This document shows positions 25,317 through 34,587 of a DNA stretch of 64,000 nucleotides, one piece after another. Made by a program: the position numbers and the translations under genes. How positions within the stretch are numbered: the stretch's first letter is position 1; every line of letters starts with the position of its first letter. The stretch is from Streptomyces sp. NBC_00442. Its GTDB lineage: Bacteria; Actinomycetota; Actinomycetes; Streptomycetales; Streptomycetaceae. The stretch spans positions 2,108,001-2,172,000 of the forward strand of contig NZ_CP107918.1 of assembly GCF_036014195.1 (NCBI RefSeq). The letters run 5' to 3'. The notes below the pieces were generated by a model. The model worked only from the letters and a program-made list of their open reading frames with translations, was not told where the DNA came from and searched no databases.

Positions 25317-26039
25317 ATGACCTCAGCCGCCACCCCCGCCTACCGCAGGCTCAGCGTCGAGGAGCGTCGCACCCAGCTCCTCGGCGCGGCCCTGTCGCTC
25401 TTCGCGCACCGGGCGCCGGAGGACGTATCGCTCGACGACGTGGCCGAAACGGCCGGGGTGTCGCGCCCGCTGGTCTACCGCTACTTCCCGGGCGGCAAGC
25501 AGCAGTTGTACGAGGCCGCGCTCCGCTCGGCCGCCGACGAACTGGAACTGTGCTTCGCCGAGGCGCAGAGCGGCCCCCTCACCCAGCGGCTCACCCGGGC
25601 GCTCGACCGCTACCTCGCCTTCGTGGACCAGCACGACGCCGGGTTCTCGGCGCTCCTCCAGGGCGGCAGCATGGCCGAGACGTCACGGACCACGGCCATC
25701 GTCGACGAGGTGCGCCGGGCCGCGGCCGAGCAGATCCTGGTCCACCTGGAGGTGGCCGACCCGGGCCCGCGGCTGCGGATGATGGTGCGCACCTGGATCG
25801 CCGCCGTCGAGGCCGCCTCGCTGATCTGGCTCGACGAGGACAAGCGGCCCCCGCTGCCCGACCTGCGCGACTGGCTGGTGGACCACTTGGTGGCGCTGCT
25901 CACCGTCACCGCCGCCACCGACGAGCAGACCGCGCGGGCGGTGCGCGCCGCGCTGGCCCACGAGCGCACGGACGGCGCGGCGGGTGTGCTCGCCCGCCGG
26001 GTGATACCCGTCGTGAGCGGGGCGGCCCACCTCCTGTGA
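25317..26039 (+). CDS. TetR-family regulator of the diiron cluster
   Basis: 240 aa. The N-terminal TetR HTH (residues 15-60) includes [21 protein letters not shown], followed by an all-helical ligand domain. The gene lies 29 bp after the AurF-like gene and is probably in its transcript. TetR proteins commonly bind dyads of 15-20 bp near their own operon, here most likely the palindrome at 24215. The start ATG 25317 lacks a good ribosome-binding site, consistent with coupled translation. Confidence 0.92.
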   Translation: MTSAATPAYRRLSVEERRTQLLGAALSLFAHRAPEDVSLDDVAETAGVSRPLVYRYFPGGKQQLYEAALRSAADELELCFAEAQSGPLTQRLTRALDRYLAFVDQHDAGFSALLQGGSMAETSRTTAIVDEVRRAAAEQILVHLEVADPGPRLRMMVRTWIAAVEAASLIWLDEDKRPPLPDLRDWLVDHLVALLTVTAATDEQTARAVRAALAHERTDGAAGVLARRVIPVVSGAAHLL

Positions 26040-26049
26040 GACTTGGGGG

Positions 26050-26349
26050 GTGCGAAGCGAGAACACCCTCTTTGTGGGCGGCCCCCTCGACGGGCGCGTC
26101 CTGCCGGTACTGACCGGCCCCACCGGCAAGCCCCCGCAGTGGTACGAGGTGCCCGTGCCCGATCAGGAGGGCGGCCCCGCGACGGTGCACGCCTACCGAC
26201 TGGAGCCGGCCTCCCACACCAAGCGGCTCGGCCTTCCGCGCGGCTGGAAGTACACCTACGTGCCCGAGGGCCGCGAGCCGCGGCGCTGGCCATGGACGAA
26301 GAAGGGCCCCGGCGCAAGCCCCCGCACCGGGCTGCCGCCGCACGAGTGA
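26050..26349 (+). CDS. Hypothetical protein
   Basis: 99 aa from GTG 26050, 10 nt after the TetR stop. No known domain; [14 protein letters not shown] near the start and a basic Pro/Lys C-terminus. No signal peptide or membrane segment. Conserved-looking codon bias supports a real gene, but no function can be stated. A run of six G overlaps the start and may serve as ribosome-binding site. Confidence 0.6.
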   Translation: MRSENTLFVGGPLDGRVLPVLTGPTGKPPQWYEVPVPDQEGGPATVHAYRLEPASHTKRLGLPRGWKYTYVPEGREPRRWPWTKKGPGASPRTGLPPHE

Positions 26350-26454
26350 GCCGAATACCCCGTTCACCCTTCTCGCGGCGATAGTCCCGCCGGGGCGTGC
26401 CACGATCCGATCCGGTGGGGCCGGAAGGACCGGCCCGGGACCGGAGGTGAGGAC

Positions 26455-27639
26455 ATGTCAGCTCGCGTGCGCCCGGTGTACGCGGCGGCCGTCGCCGTGG
26501 CCCTGGCGACGACGGCGGTGGCCCCGCTCGCGGCGGCCGCGCCCCGGCCGCCCGGCGAGTCCGCGGCCGCCCTTCCCGAACAGCCCGAACAGCCCCCCGG
26601 GACCTCCGCCCCTGCCCTGCTGAGCCGGCTCCAGACGCTGTACCGGCAGACGGAGGAGGCGACCGAGGCGTACAAGACCACCGACGTCGAGCTGAAGCGC
26701 CGCGAGACCGAGGACAAGAGGATCGCCGCATCGCTCGCCACCGCGCGCACCGCGCTCGCGCGGAGCCGGGGCGCCGCCGGCCGCCTCGCCCGCGAGCAGT
26801 ACCAGGGCCGCAGCGATCTCTCCACGTACATGCGGGTGTTGCTCGCCGAAGACCCGCAGAGCGCGCTCGACCAGCGCCACGTCCTGGCCCGCGCGGCCGG
26901 CGAACGCCAGGCCGCCGTCGACCGGCTCACCCGGGGCGAGCGGCAGGCCGCCGACCTCGCGCGCGCCTCGCGCCGGGCGCTCGACGAGCAGCAGGCGCTC
27001 GCCAAGCGGCAGCAGCGGGAGAAGGACGACGTGGAGCAGCGCCTCAAGGAGGTCGAGAAGCTCCTCGCCGACCTCTCCCCCGAGCAACTGTCCGAACTGA
27101 CCCGTCTCGAACAGCGGGGCACCGACCGTGCCCAGCAGAACCTGCTGTCCTCGGGCGCCCTCAGCGGCACCCGGGCCCCCTCGCCGGAGGGCGACCGGGC
27201 GCTCACGTACGCGGTCGACCAGATCGGCAAACCGTACGTGTGGGGCGCGGAGGGGCCGGAGTCCTACGACTGCTCCGGGCTCACCTCGCAGGCGTGGTCG
27301 CACGCCGGCCGCTCCATCCCGCGCACCAGCCAGGAGCAGTGGGCCGAGCTGCCGCACATCGCGCTGACCTCGCTGCGCCCCGGCGACCTGGTGGTCTACT
27401 TCCCCAAGGCCACCCATGTGGCGATGTACGTGGGCGACGGTCTGGTGGTGCAGGCGCCCCGGCCCGGCGCCCGCGTCAAGGTCTCCCCCATCGCCGCGAA
27501 TCCGCTCCTGGGCGCGGTCCGCCCGGACCCGGCTGCCGCCCCGCTCACCCCGCTGTCCGCGTACCACCCCCCGAAGCTCCCGGAAGGAGCGGCGGAGGGT
27601 GTCGACACGGGGTACTCCTCCGAGACCGATCCCGACTAG
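26455..27639 (+). CDS. Secreted NlpC/P60 peptidoglycan endopeptidase
   Basis: 394 aa. A signal peptide (1-29) is followed by a long coiled coil (about 50-220, Glu/Arg/Ala-rich) and an NlpC/P60 domain (250-355). The catalytic Cys is in SYDCSGLTSQAW, and the His in KATHVAMYVGDG. RipA/SwlA-like enzymes cut peptide stems during growth, division or spore release, and the coiled coil usually inhibits or localises them. GGAGG lies 8 nt before ATG 26455. Single gene. Confidence 0.93.
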   Translation: MSARVRPVYAAAVAVALATTAVAPLAAAAPRPPGESAAALPEQPEQPPGTSAPALLSRLQTLYRQTEEATEAYKTTDVELKRRETEDKRIAASLATARTALARSRGAAGRLAREQYQGRSDLSTYMRVLLAEDPQSALDQRHVLARAAGERQAAVDRLTRGERQAADLARASRRALDEQQALAKRQQREKDDVEQRLKEVEKLLADLSPEQLSELTRLEQRGTDRAQQNLLSSGALSGTRAPSPEGDRALTYAVDQIGKPYVWGAEGPESYDCSGLTSQAWSHAGRSIPRTSQEQWAELPHIALTSLRPGDLVVYFPKATHVAMYVGDGLVVQAPRPGARVKVSPIAANPLLGAVRPDPAAAPLTPLSAYHPPKLPEGAAEGVDTGYSSETDPD

Positions 27640-27693
27640 CCGACCGGCCGACTCACCAACTGACCAACTGACCAACCGACCAACTGACCGACT
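27640..27693. repeat. Degenerate CAACTGAC tandem repeat between convergent genes
   Basis: About five imperfect 7-8 bp units (ACCAACTG, ACCAACCG, ACCGACTAG) fill the space between two convergent stop codons. CTAGTCGG/CCGACTAG-like ends make it partly foldable. It may act as a bidirectional terminator, but no strong stem is present. Confidence 0.55.
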
Positions 27694-28951
27694 AGCCCTG
27701 CGACGCCGCCACTTCGGCGAGGTAGGCGTTCGTCTTCTCCGGGTCGAAGAAGAAGTTCTCGAAGTCGGCCGGGTTGTCGAAGCCGTTGACGAAGCGGTCC
27801 GCGACGGGCGGGAGCTGGCCGGCCGCGCCGATCAGGTTCAGCACGTGCTCCGGCGGCGCGCCGAGCATGGCGTTGGTCCACTTCGTCACGTGCTGGGCGG
27901 TGTCCCAGTACCGCTCGAAGGTGGCCCGCATCCACGCCTCGTCGAACTCGGCACCGCCGTGCTCGACGATCGACGCGAGGTACGAAGCGGCGCACTTGGA
28001 GGCCGAGTTGGAGCCCTGACCGGTGATCGGGTCGTTCGCCACGACGACGTCCGCGACGCCGAGCACCAGGCCGCCGCCGGGCAGCCGTCCGACGGGGTTG
28101 CGGACCGTGGGCGCGTAACGGCCGGCCAGCGTGCCGCCCGCGTCGGTCAGTTCGACCTTGGTGGCGCGGGCGTACTCCCAGGGCAGGAAGCGCTCCATCA
28201 GCTCCAGGGTGAGCGCCAGGTGCTCGGCGGGGTCCTGGACGCCGTTGAACACGTCGAGGGGGCCGCCGGGGACGCCCTCCCAGAACAGGATGTCCGCGCG
28301 GCCCGACGTCGTCAGGGTCGGCATGACGAACAGCTCGCCCACACCCGGTATCAGGTTGCAGCGCACCGCCTCGGTGTCGGGGTGCTCCGGGCGCGGGCCC
28401 AGACCGTGCACGTAGGAGACGGCGAGCGCGCGCTGCGGCTCGGTGTACGGGGAGCGGGACGCGTCGCGGCCGAACATCGAGACCAGCTCGCCCTTGCCCG
28501 CCGACACCATGACCAGGTCGTAGGTGCGCGCGAAGAAGTCGAGGTCGGAGACGGCCGCGCCGTGAATGACCAGCTGTCCGCCGCGCTGCGCGAAGGTCTC
28601 CATCCAGCCGGCCATCTTGACCCGCTGGTCGACGGACTGCGCGAACCCGTCGAGCCTGCCCATCCAGTCGATGGCCCGGGGGCCGATCTCCGGGGCGAGT
28701 TCGGGCGGGGACGCCACCGAGATGCCGACGCCCTCGATCCTGGGGGCCTGGGACTCCCAGAAGTTCAGCGCCAGGTCGCGCTCGTGCTGCAGCGCCGTGT
28801 GGAACATGCACTGCGTGGACATGACCCGGCCGGACCGGATCTCGTCCGCGGTGCGGTTCGACATCAGGGTGACCTCGTACCCCTGCGCCTGGAGTCCGAG
28901 GGCGAGCTGGAGTCCGGACTGGCCGGCTCCGACGATGAGTATTCTCCGCAT
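27692..28951 (-). CDS. Styrene/indole monooxygenase-like FAD oxidoreductase
   Basis: 419 aa. The N-terminal Rossmann motif ILIVGAGQSGLQLALGL binds FAD, and the rest fits the StyA group of two-component flavin monooxygenases. A second dinucleotide region occurs near GGGLVLGVADVVVANDPITG. The reductase partner is not adjacent. It lies 46 bp downstream of the conservon genes on the same strand and probably belongs to their operon; conservons often end with an oxidoreductase or P450. The natural substrate is unknown. Confidence 0.88.
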   Translation of the reverse strand: MRRILIVGAGQSGLQLALGLQAQGYEVTLMSNRTADEIRSGRVMSTQCMFHTALQHERDLALNFWESQAPRIEGVGISVASPPELAPEIGPRAIDWMGRLDGFAQSVDQRVKMAGWMETFAQRGGQLVIHGAAVSDLDFFARTYDLVMVSAGKGELVSMFGRDASRSPYTEPQRALAVSYVHGLGPRPEHPDTEAVRCNLIPGVGELFVMPTLTTSGRADILFWEGVPGGPLDVFNGVQDPAEHLALTLELMERFLPWEYARATKVELTDAGGTLAGRYAPTVRNPVGRLPGGGLVLGVADVVVANDPITGQGSNSASKCAASYLASIVEHGGAEFDEAWMRATFERYWDTAQHVTKWTNAMLGAPPEHVLNLIGAAGQLPPVADRFVNGFDNPADFENFFFDPEKTNAYLAEVAASQG

Positions 28952-28997
28952 GCGGGACCGTTCTCCGTTATCTGCGTAGCGAACGTGGGGGGCGGGG

Positions 28998-29618
28998 CTA
29001 TTCGGGGCAGGCTTCGAGGGCGTGACCGACCAGGCCGAGCAGCGACTCGATCACCGAGACCCGGTCGCGCGCGTCCATGATCACCACCGGGATGTGCGGC
29101 GCCACGGTGAGCGCCTCGCGCACGTCCTCGGGCTCGAACGACTCGGTGCCCTCGAAGTGGTTGACGGCCACGATGTACGGGAGCCCGCAGCTCTCGAAGT
29201 AGTCGAGCGCGGGGAAGCAGTCCGTCAGGCGCCGGGTGTCGGCGAGCACGACCGCGCCGATCGCGCCGCGCACGATGTCGTCCCACATGAACCAGAACCG
29301 CTGCTGCCCGGGTGTGCCGAACACGTACAGGACGAGGTCGTCGTCCAGGGTGATGCGGCCGAAGTCCATGGCGACCGTGGTGGTCAGCTTGTCCGGGGTC
29401 GCCGTGAGGTCGTCGGTGTCCTCGCTGGCCCGGGTCATCACCGCCTCGGTCTGGAGCGGCGTGATCTCGGAGACGGACGAGACGAAGGTGGTCTTGCCCA
29501 CGCCGAAGCCACCCGCGACCACGACCTTCGTGGCGATGGGAGCCCGGCTGCGGTCCTGTTGCCAGGGAAGCAACTCCTCCTCGGGCAGGAGGAGTTCAGA
29601 GGCGACGGCGGAGTCCAC
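28998..29618 (-). CDS. cvnD: Conservon GTPase (CvnD family)
   Basis: 206 aa. A small Ras/MglA-like GTPase: P-loop VVAGGFGVGKTTF (about 33-45), TTVAMDFG switch region, FGTPGQQRF (G3-like) and VAVNHFEG in place of NKxD. GTG 29618 lies 23 nt inside the cvnC coding region, so the two are coupled. In conservons the four Cvn proteins assemble at the membrane in a guanine-nucleotide-dependent way, resembling eukaryotic G-protein signalling. Confidence 0.93.
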   Translation of the reverse strand: MDSAVASELLLPEEELLPWQQDRSRAPIATKVVVAGGFGVGKTTFVSSVSEITPLQTEAVMTRASEDTDDLTATPDKLTTTVAMDFGRITLDDDLVLYVFGTPGQQRFWFMWDDIVRGAIGAVVLADTRRLTDCFPALDYFESCGLPYIVAVNHFEGTESFEPEDVREALTVAPHIPVVIMDARDRVSVIESLLGLVGHALEACPE

Positions 29619-30006
29619 TCAGCACCCTTTCGAGCAGTGCGCGGTCGGGCTGGCCCGGGGCGTGCCCGGTGCCGTAGACGCGTATCTTTCCCTGGTCGGC
29701 CAGGTCGCTGAGGAGCACCCTGACCACGCCGAGCGGCATTTTGAGGAGCGCGGAGATCTCGGCGACGGTACGCATCGCGCGGCAGATCTCCACGATCGCG
29801 AGCATCTCCGGCATGACGCGGTGCGGGCTGCCGCCGAGCTCCTTGCGCTCGGGCGGCGCCTCGATGGCCGCGACGAACGTCTCGACGAGCAGCACGTGGC
29901 CGAACCGGGTGCGGCCACCGGTCAGCGAGTACGGGCGGACACGGGCGGGCTTCCGGTCCGCGCCGCGTATCGGGAGCCGCGCGGATTTCTCGGCGGGCGG
30001 GGTCAC
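29596..30006 (-). CDS. cvnC: Conservon DUF742 protein (CvnC family)
   Basis: 136 aa. DUF742 domain with VRPYSLTGGRTR and a winged-helix-like part (AEISALLKMPLGVVRVLLSDL). It begins at a GTG overlapping the cvnB stop and ends inside cvnD. Likely an adaptor between the GTPase and the roadblock protein. No enzymatic residues are visible. Confidence 0.93.
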   Translation of the reverse strand: MTPPAEKSARLPIRGADRKPARVRPYSLTGGRTRFGHVLLVETFVAAIEAPPERKELGGSPHRVMPEMLAIVEICRAMRTVAEISALLKMPLGVVRVLLSDLADQGKIRVYGTGHAPGQPDRALLERVLSGLRRRL

Positions 30007-30518
30007 TGGGCGGCCTCCATCGACTGGCGCAGTTGGCTGCGGACTTCGGGGGTCAGGACATGTCCGGCACGGCCCACGAAGAGCGCCATGTGGTAGGCGA
30101 CGACGCTCATGTCACAGTCCGGGGTGGCGTGCACGCCGAGCAGGGATCCGTCGCTGATGGACATGACGAAGACGCTGCCCTCCTCCATCGCGACCATCGT
30201 CTGCTTGACGCCGCCGCCGTCCATCAGCCGGGCGGCCCCCACGGTGAGGCTGCCGATGCCGGACACGATGGTGGCGAGGTCGGCGCTGGAGCCGCGCGGG
30301 CCCTGCCGGTCGACGACGGCCTGGCGCTGCTCCGGGTCGGACGACAGCAGCAGCAGGCCGTCCGACGAGACGACGGCGACGGAGACGAGCCCTGGCACCT
30401 CCTCGACCAGGTTCCCGAGCAGCCACTGCAGATTCCGGGCCTCGGTGCTCGTTCCGATCGTGCCGGTGCCGGGCGTGCCGCTGCCGGGCCTGCCGGGGCC
30501 GGTGCCGGTCGCACTCAT
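30003..30518 (-). CDS. cvnB: Conservon roadblock/LC7 protein (CvnB family)
   Basis: 171 aa. The roadblock/LC7 domain (about 30-150) begins LQWLLGNLVEEVPGLVSVAVVSSDG. An N-terminal Gly/Thr/Pro stretch of about 25 residues precedes it. Roadblock proteins regulate small GTPases (GAP or GEF roles), consistent with cvnD in the same operon. ATG 30518 overlaps the cvnA stop by 4 nt. Confidence 0.94.
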   Translation of the reverse strand: MSATGTGPGRPGSGTPGTGTIGTSTEARNLQWLLGNLVEEVPGLVSVAVVSSDGLLLLSSDPEQRQAVVDRQGPRGSSADLATIVSGIGSLTVGAARLMDGGGVKQTMVAMEEGSVFVMSISDGSLLGVHATPDCDMSVVAYHMALFVGRAGHVLTPEVRSQLRQSMEAAQ

Positions 30519-33241
30519 CCGCGTACCTCCTCGACTGTCTCCCCCGTGTCCTTGTCTGCCTGCTGTTGCGTGGTGTCGAGTTCCGCCGCCACGTCGCGGC
30601 GGCCCTCGTTCGCGCCCTGCTGGAAACCTCCGAGCCGGCGCCGCAGCGCCTCGGCCGCGTCGTTGCCGCCCTTGCGCTCCCGCGCCTGGGCGGGCCCGGC
30701 CTTGACGACCTGCGGGGTCCGCTTGGGCAGACCCTTGTCGGTGAGCCGCTGCTCGGGCTCGGGCTCGGGTGCCGCCGGCGGGATGGTCAGCGTCTCTGAC
30801 TCGGGTTCCGGCTCGGGTTGCGGCTCCGGTTCCGGCTCGTGCGACGGAGCCTGCGGCTCGGGCGCGGCGGGGCGGGGCTCGGGGAGCCGCATCTCGAAGG
30901 TCGGCTCGTCGAGGGCGGCGTGGGCCGGCTCGGACGCGACGGGCTCGGTCGGCTCGGCGGGTGCGGTCGGCTCGAAGAGGTGCGTGAAGCCGCTCGGCTC
31001 TGCGGGCGCCGGGGCGGTCCGCCCGGGGGCCGGGGCGGGGGCCGGGGCGTCCGCCGGTTGCGCGTCGGCGGGCCGTGTCACCTCGCCCGTGCGCTCCGTA
31101 CGCTCCGGCAGCACATTGGAGTTGGCCTCGGCGAGGGCGCCCGGCAGGGTGAAGCGCGGGGCGTCGCCCTGGGCGGGCACCAGATGGGGGGCCGCCTCCG
31201 GCGGGGCGGTGGGCAGGATCGCGCCGGGCAGCACCACGACCGCCGCGACACCGCCCTGCTTCTGCTCGCGCAGTTCGATGCGCACGCCGTGCCGGTGTGC
31301 GAGCAGCGCCGAGACGTGGAGGCCGAGGCCGCCCGCCTCGGTGCCGGGCTCGCCGGGCTCGTAGGACGCCGGGTCGGCGAGCCTGCGGTTGAGTTCGGCG
31401 CGCCGCTCGGGCGGCACCCCGATGCCCGCGTCCTGGATGGACAGCATGATGTCGCCGCCCTCCAACTGCCAGCCGGACAGCTGGACCTGGGAGTCCGGCG
31501 GCGAGAACGAGGTGGCGTTCTCCAGGAGTTCGGCGACCAGGTGGCTCAGGTCGTCGGCGGCGTACCCGGCGACCTGCGCGTACGGCGGCAGGGCCTGGAT
31601 GGCGACCCGTTCGTACCGCTCGATCTCGCTGACCGCGGCCCGCATGACGTCGACGAGCGGGACCGGGCCCGGATGGTTGTGGTGGTGCTCGACGCCGGCC
31701 AGGACGAGCAGGTTCTCGCCGTGGCGACGGATCACGGTGGCCAGGTGGTCCAGCTTGAACAGGACCGCGAGCTGGTCGGGGTCCTCCTCGTGCTCCTCTA
31801 GCCCTTCGATCACGGTGAGCTGGCGCTCGATCAGCCCGAGGCTGCGCAGCCCCAGATTCACGAAGGCGTGCTTGACCGTGCCCCGCGCCTTTTCCAGCTC
31901 GGCGGTCAACTCGCGTACGTGGCCGAGCAGTTCGCCCTTGTCGGCGGCGAGCCGCGACTGCCGGCCGCGCTGCTTGACGAGGTCCTCGTCGAGTCCGTCG
32001 GCCCGCGTGTGCTGCTCCACGACCCGGCCGTGCAGCTCGTTGAGGGAGCGCACGACCTCGGCGAACTCGTCGTTGCGGCCGGTGAAGCGCACCGGCTCCT
32101 CGCTCTCCGGCGCCCCCGCGAGGCGGGCCGAGCCGCGCCGGAGCACGGCGAGCGGACGGGTCAGGCTGCGGGCGGTGGCGGAGGAGACGCCGATGGCGAG
32201 CAGCACCAGCGCGCCGATCAGGCCGATCCGCAGCTCCAGGGCGCTCACGTCGTCGTCGCGCAGCTGCTCGAACCGCTTGACCTGAGCGGTGGCGAGGGCC
32301 GCCTCGGCCCCGCGCATCCGCTCGATCCGCGCGGAGAGCGCGGCGTCCACCGCCTCCGGGTCGGACTTGCGGTCGGCGGCACTGAGCTGGGGCTGGTCGG
32401 TGAGGCGGGTGAGGTAGTCGTCGGCGGCGTCCACGTCGGGGCCGGTGACGGTGGTGGCGACCTTGTCGCGCGCGTCGGCGCCGGCGGCCTGGTCGAAGTC
32501 GGCCAGCGCGGACTGCTCGCGCACGTGGGCCTGCTGGGCGGCGGCGCTCAGCGCGTCGCGCACGCGGGCCGTGTCGCCGTCGCCCTTCTCCTTCTGTACG
32601 TACTTGCCGGTCGCCGGGTCGAACACCCGCGACGTCGGCCCCGGCGGAACCGCGAGCGCGCCGAGCAGCAGCCCCCGGGTGGCCGACGCCTGCTCGGCGG
32701 CCCGGCCGAGCGCGCCGGGCGCCCGTACGGCGTCGGCCGCGCGCGGGGGCGTACGGTCGGCGAGCTCGTCGGCGACGGCGAGCAGGGTGGCGACCACGTC
32801 GGAGTACGCCTTCTGCGCTTCGAGGGCCGTGCCCTTGCCGGTGAGCGCGGTGCGGCGCAGGGCCGGCACGGTGGCGAGGTCACGGGAGAGGGTGGCGGGG
32901 GCGGTGGCGCGGAGCTCGTCGATCTGCCGGTCGACGCGGACCGCCGGCTCCTTGAGCGCCGCGTCCCGACCGCTGGGCCGGCCCGCCGCGATGTACTCCG
33001 TGACGGCGTCGCGCTCGTCGCCCAGCGCGTGGGCGAGGCTGACCGTCTGCTGGTTCAGCTGGGCGAGGGTGGCCAGGTGCTGGGAATCGGTGAGGTCCGC
33101 GGAGGCCGCGAACAGGGTGGGCGCGCCGGCTCCGAGCACGGCGAGGGAGACAACGGCGACGGAGACGACCAGGCGGCTCCGCACCCTCGCGGTGCGTTGT
33201 GCGCGTGTGCCGTCGTCGCCCCGAGGCCGCTTGTTCTGCAC
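30515..33241 (-). CDS. cvnA: Conservon sensor kinase (CvnA family)
   Basis: 908 aa. Transmembrane helices lie at about 22-45 and 335-355, enclosing a nitrate/nitrite-sensor-like (NIT) periplasmic domain. HAMP and a coiled coil follow, then a histidine-kinase-like ATPase domain (LSHLVAELLENATSFSPP at about 570, DAGIGVPPE, GGLGLHVSALLA). The last 250 residues are Pro/Glu/Ala-rich. No canonical H-box is apparent, as is usual for CvnA/Nitrate-sensor-type proteins. GTG 33241 is preferred; TTG 33253 would add four residues. First gene of a five-gene operon. Confidence 0.9.
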   Translation of the reverse strand: MQNKRPRGDDGTRAQRTARVRSRLVVSVAVVSLAVLGAGAPTLFAASADLTDSQHLATLAQLNQQTVSLAHALGDERDAVTEYIAAGRPSGRDAALKEPAVRVDRQIDELRATAPATLSRDLATVPALRRTALTGKGTALEAQKAYSDVVATLLAVADELADRTPPRAADAVRAPGALGRAAEQASATRGLLLGALAVPPGPTSRVFDPATGKYVQKEKGDGDTARVRDALSAAAQQAHVREQSALADFDQAAGADARDKVATTVTGPDVDAADDYLTRLTDQPQLSAADRKSDPEAVDAALSARIERMRGAEAALATAQVKRFEQLRDDDVSALELRIGLIGALVLLAIGVSSATARSLTRPLAVLRRGSARLAGAPESEEPVRFTGRNDEFAEVVRSLNELHGRVVEQHTRADGLDEDLVKQRGRQSRLAADKGELLGHVRELTAELEKARGTVKHAFVNLGLRSLGLIERQLTVIEGLEEHEEDPDQLAVLFKLDHLATVIRRHGENLLVLAGVEHHHNHPGPVPLVDVMRAAVSEIERYERVAIQALPPYAQVAGYAADDLSHLVAELLENATSFSPPDSQVQLSGWQLEGGDIMLSIQDAGIGVPPERRAELNRRLADPASYEPGEPGTEAGGLGLHVSALLAHRHGVRIELREQKQGGVAAVVVLPGAILPTAPPEAAPHLVPAQGDAPRFTLPGALAEANSNVLPERTERTGEVTRPADAQPADAPAPAPAPGRTAPAPAEPSGFTHLFEPTAPAEPTEPVASEPAHAALDEPTFEMRLPEPRPAAPEPQAPSHEPEPEPQPEPEPESETLTIPPAAPEPEPEQRLTDKGLPKRTPQVVKAGPAQARERKGGNDAAEALRRRLGGFQQGANEGRRDVAAELDTTQQQADKDTGETVEEVRG

Positions 33242-33550
33242 CGGTGCTCTCAATCTTCACTCGTGTTTGCCAGTCCACCAAGGAAGCCAAGGTGACGACT
33301 GGTCATGACGAGTAGTCACTGCTCGGCCACCTGAACGAGTGAACATCACTTCGGAGTTGACCATCAACTCCCGTGGAACGCCGCGCCGTGCCGCCGTGAG
33401 ACGCCGGTTGGAAGTTCCGCGCGGCCTTTGGCAGGATGCCCGCCCACAGCCGGGCCCAGTGACGGATTCTCCCGTGATTATGTGGTTCGCCCCCAGGTAC
33501 AGGCCAATTGACGGGGCGTCCGGCGGCGCGGGCGCGCTCCTGGAGGTGTC

Positions 33551-34363
33551 GTGAATACGTCGTGCAGACTGGCCGGCATGCGCATCCAGCTCACCACCGT
33601 TCCCGGAGACCCCGCCCGCCCCAACGAGGACTGGGCCGCCACCGCATTGCCCGCCTCGGGCCTGGGCGGAGTACTCGTCGCCCTCGACGGGGTGACGCCG
33701 CTGCCCGGCAATGGGGACTGTGTGCACGACGTGCCCTGGTTCACCGCGCGGCTCGGCGGCGCTTTGACCGAACTGTCGGCTTCGCGGCGGGACATGACGC
33801 TGACCGGGATTCTGGCCGAGTCCATACGGCGCACGGCCGACGCCCATCGCGACACCTGTGACCTTTCTCACGCTCGTACGCCTCAGGCAACCGTGGTGCT
33901 CGCCCGGTGGGACGCGGCCGAGCTGGAGTATCTGGTCCTGTCGGACTCGGCGCTGCTCGTCGAGGCGGGCGACGGGACGGTGCGGGCGATCCTGGACGAC
34001 CGGCTCGACCGGGTGCCGCCGGCGTCCCTGGCGAGCGAGGAGATCGCGGACGCGCTGGTGCGCAACAAGGAGGGCGGCTTCTTCACAGCGGCGGCGGATC
34101 CTTCGGTGGCCGCCCGCGCCGTGACCGGCCGCGAGCCGCTCGCCGGGGTGCGGGCACTGCTCGCCCTCACGGACGGCGCGACCCGCTGGGTCGACACGTT
34201 CCGCGAGGGGTCGTGGGCGGACTGCGTGGCGCTCGTGCGCAAGGCGGGGCCGGACGGGCTGGTGGAGCGGGTCCGGGAGCTCGAGGTGGCGGACGGCGAG
34301 CGGAGCTTCCTGCGCCGGGGCAAGCGCCACGACGACGCGACGGTCGTCGTAGTCGACCTGTAA
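33551..34363 (+). CDS. PP2C-like phosphatase-fold protein
   Basis: 270 aa from GTG 33551 with GGAGG 4 nt upstream. RPNEDWAA and ALDGVTP match the first metal-binding motifs of PP2C phosphatases, and RHDDATVVVVDL the last. Some conserved Asp/Gly are altered in between, so activity is uncertain. Divergent from the conservon kinase gene with about 310 bp between starts; a link to conservon signalling is possible. Confidence 0.82.
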   Translation: MNTSCRLAGMRIQLTTVPGDPARPNEDWAATALPASGLGGVLVALDGVTPLPGNGDCVHDVPWFTARLGGALTELSASRRDMTLTGILAESIRRTADAHRDTCDLSHARTPQATVVLARWDAAELEYLVLSDSALLVEAGDGTVRAILDDRLDRVPPASLASEEIADALVRNKEGGFFTAAADPSVAARAVTGREPLAGVRALLALTDGATRWVDTFREGSWADCVALVRKAGPDGLVERVRELEVADGERSFLRRGKRHDDATVVVVDL

Positions 34364-34587
34364 GCCCCAGCCCCCGGTTCGCGCCTCAAGCGCGCTCGTC
34401 CTCAATTTCCGTCAAGGCCTCAAGGGGCAGGGGGGACCCCCATGACGGGCTGCGGATGCCCATGCTGCCCGGCACCGAGCAGGCAAGGGCGCGGGGAACT
34501 GCGCGACCAGCCACGGACGGTCCGCAGACGAAAGCGGGGTCAGGGGCGCGGGGAACTACGCGAAAGGGGCCCGGGGTGACCCGCGGG
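34364..34587. repeat. Intergenic Streptomyces repeats, including two 56-bp-period units
   Basis: Between convergent genes. AGGGCGCGGGGAACTGCGCG at 34486-34505 recurs as AGGGGCGCGGGGAACTACGC from 34542, 56 bp apart. The unit between them is the reverse complement of the array at 52731-52975. A GGGGGGACCCCC dyad (about 34429-34442) matches the elements at 53.0-53.2 kb, also inverted. No gene seen. Confidence 0.75.
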
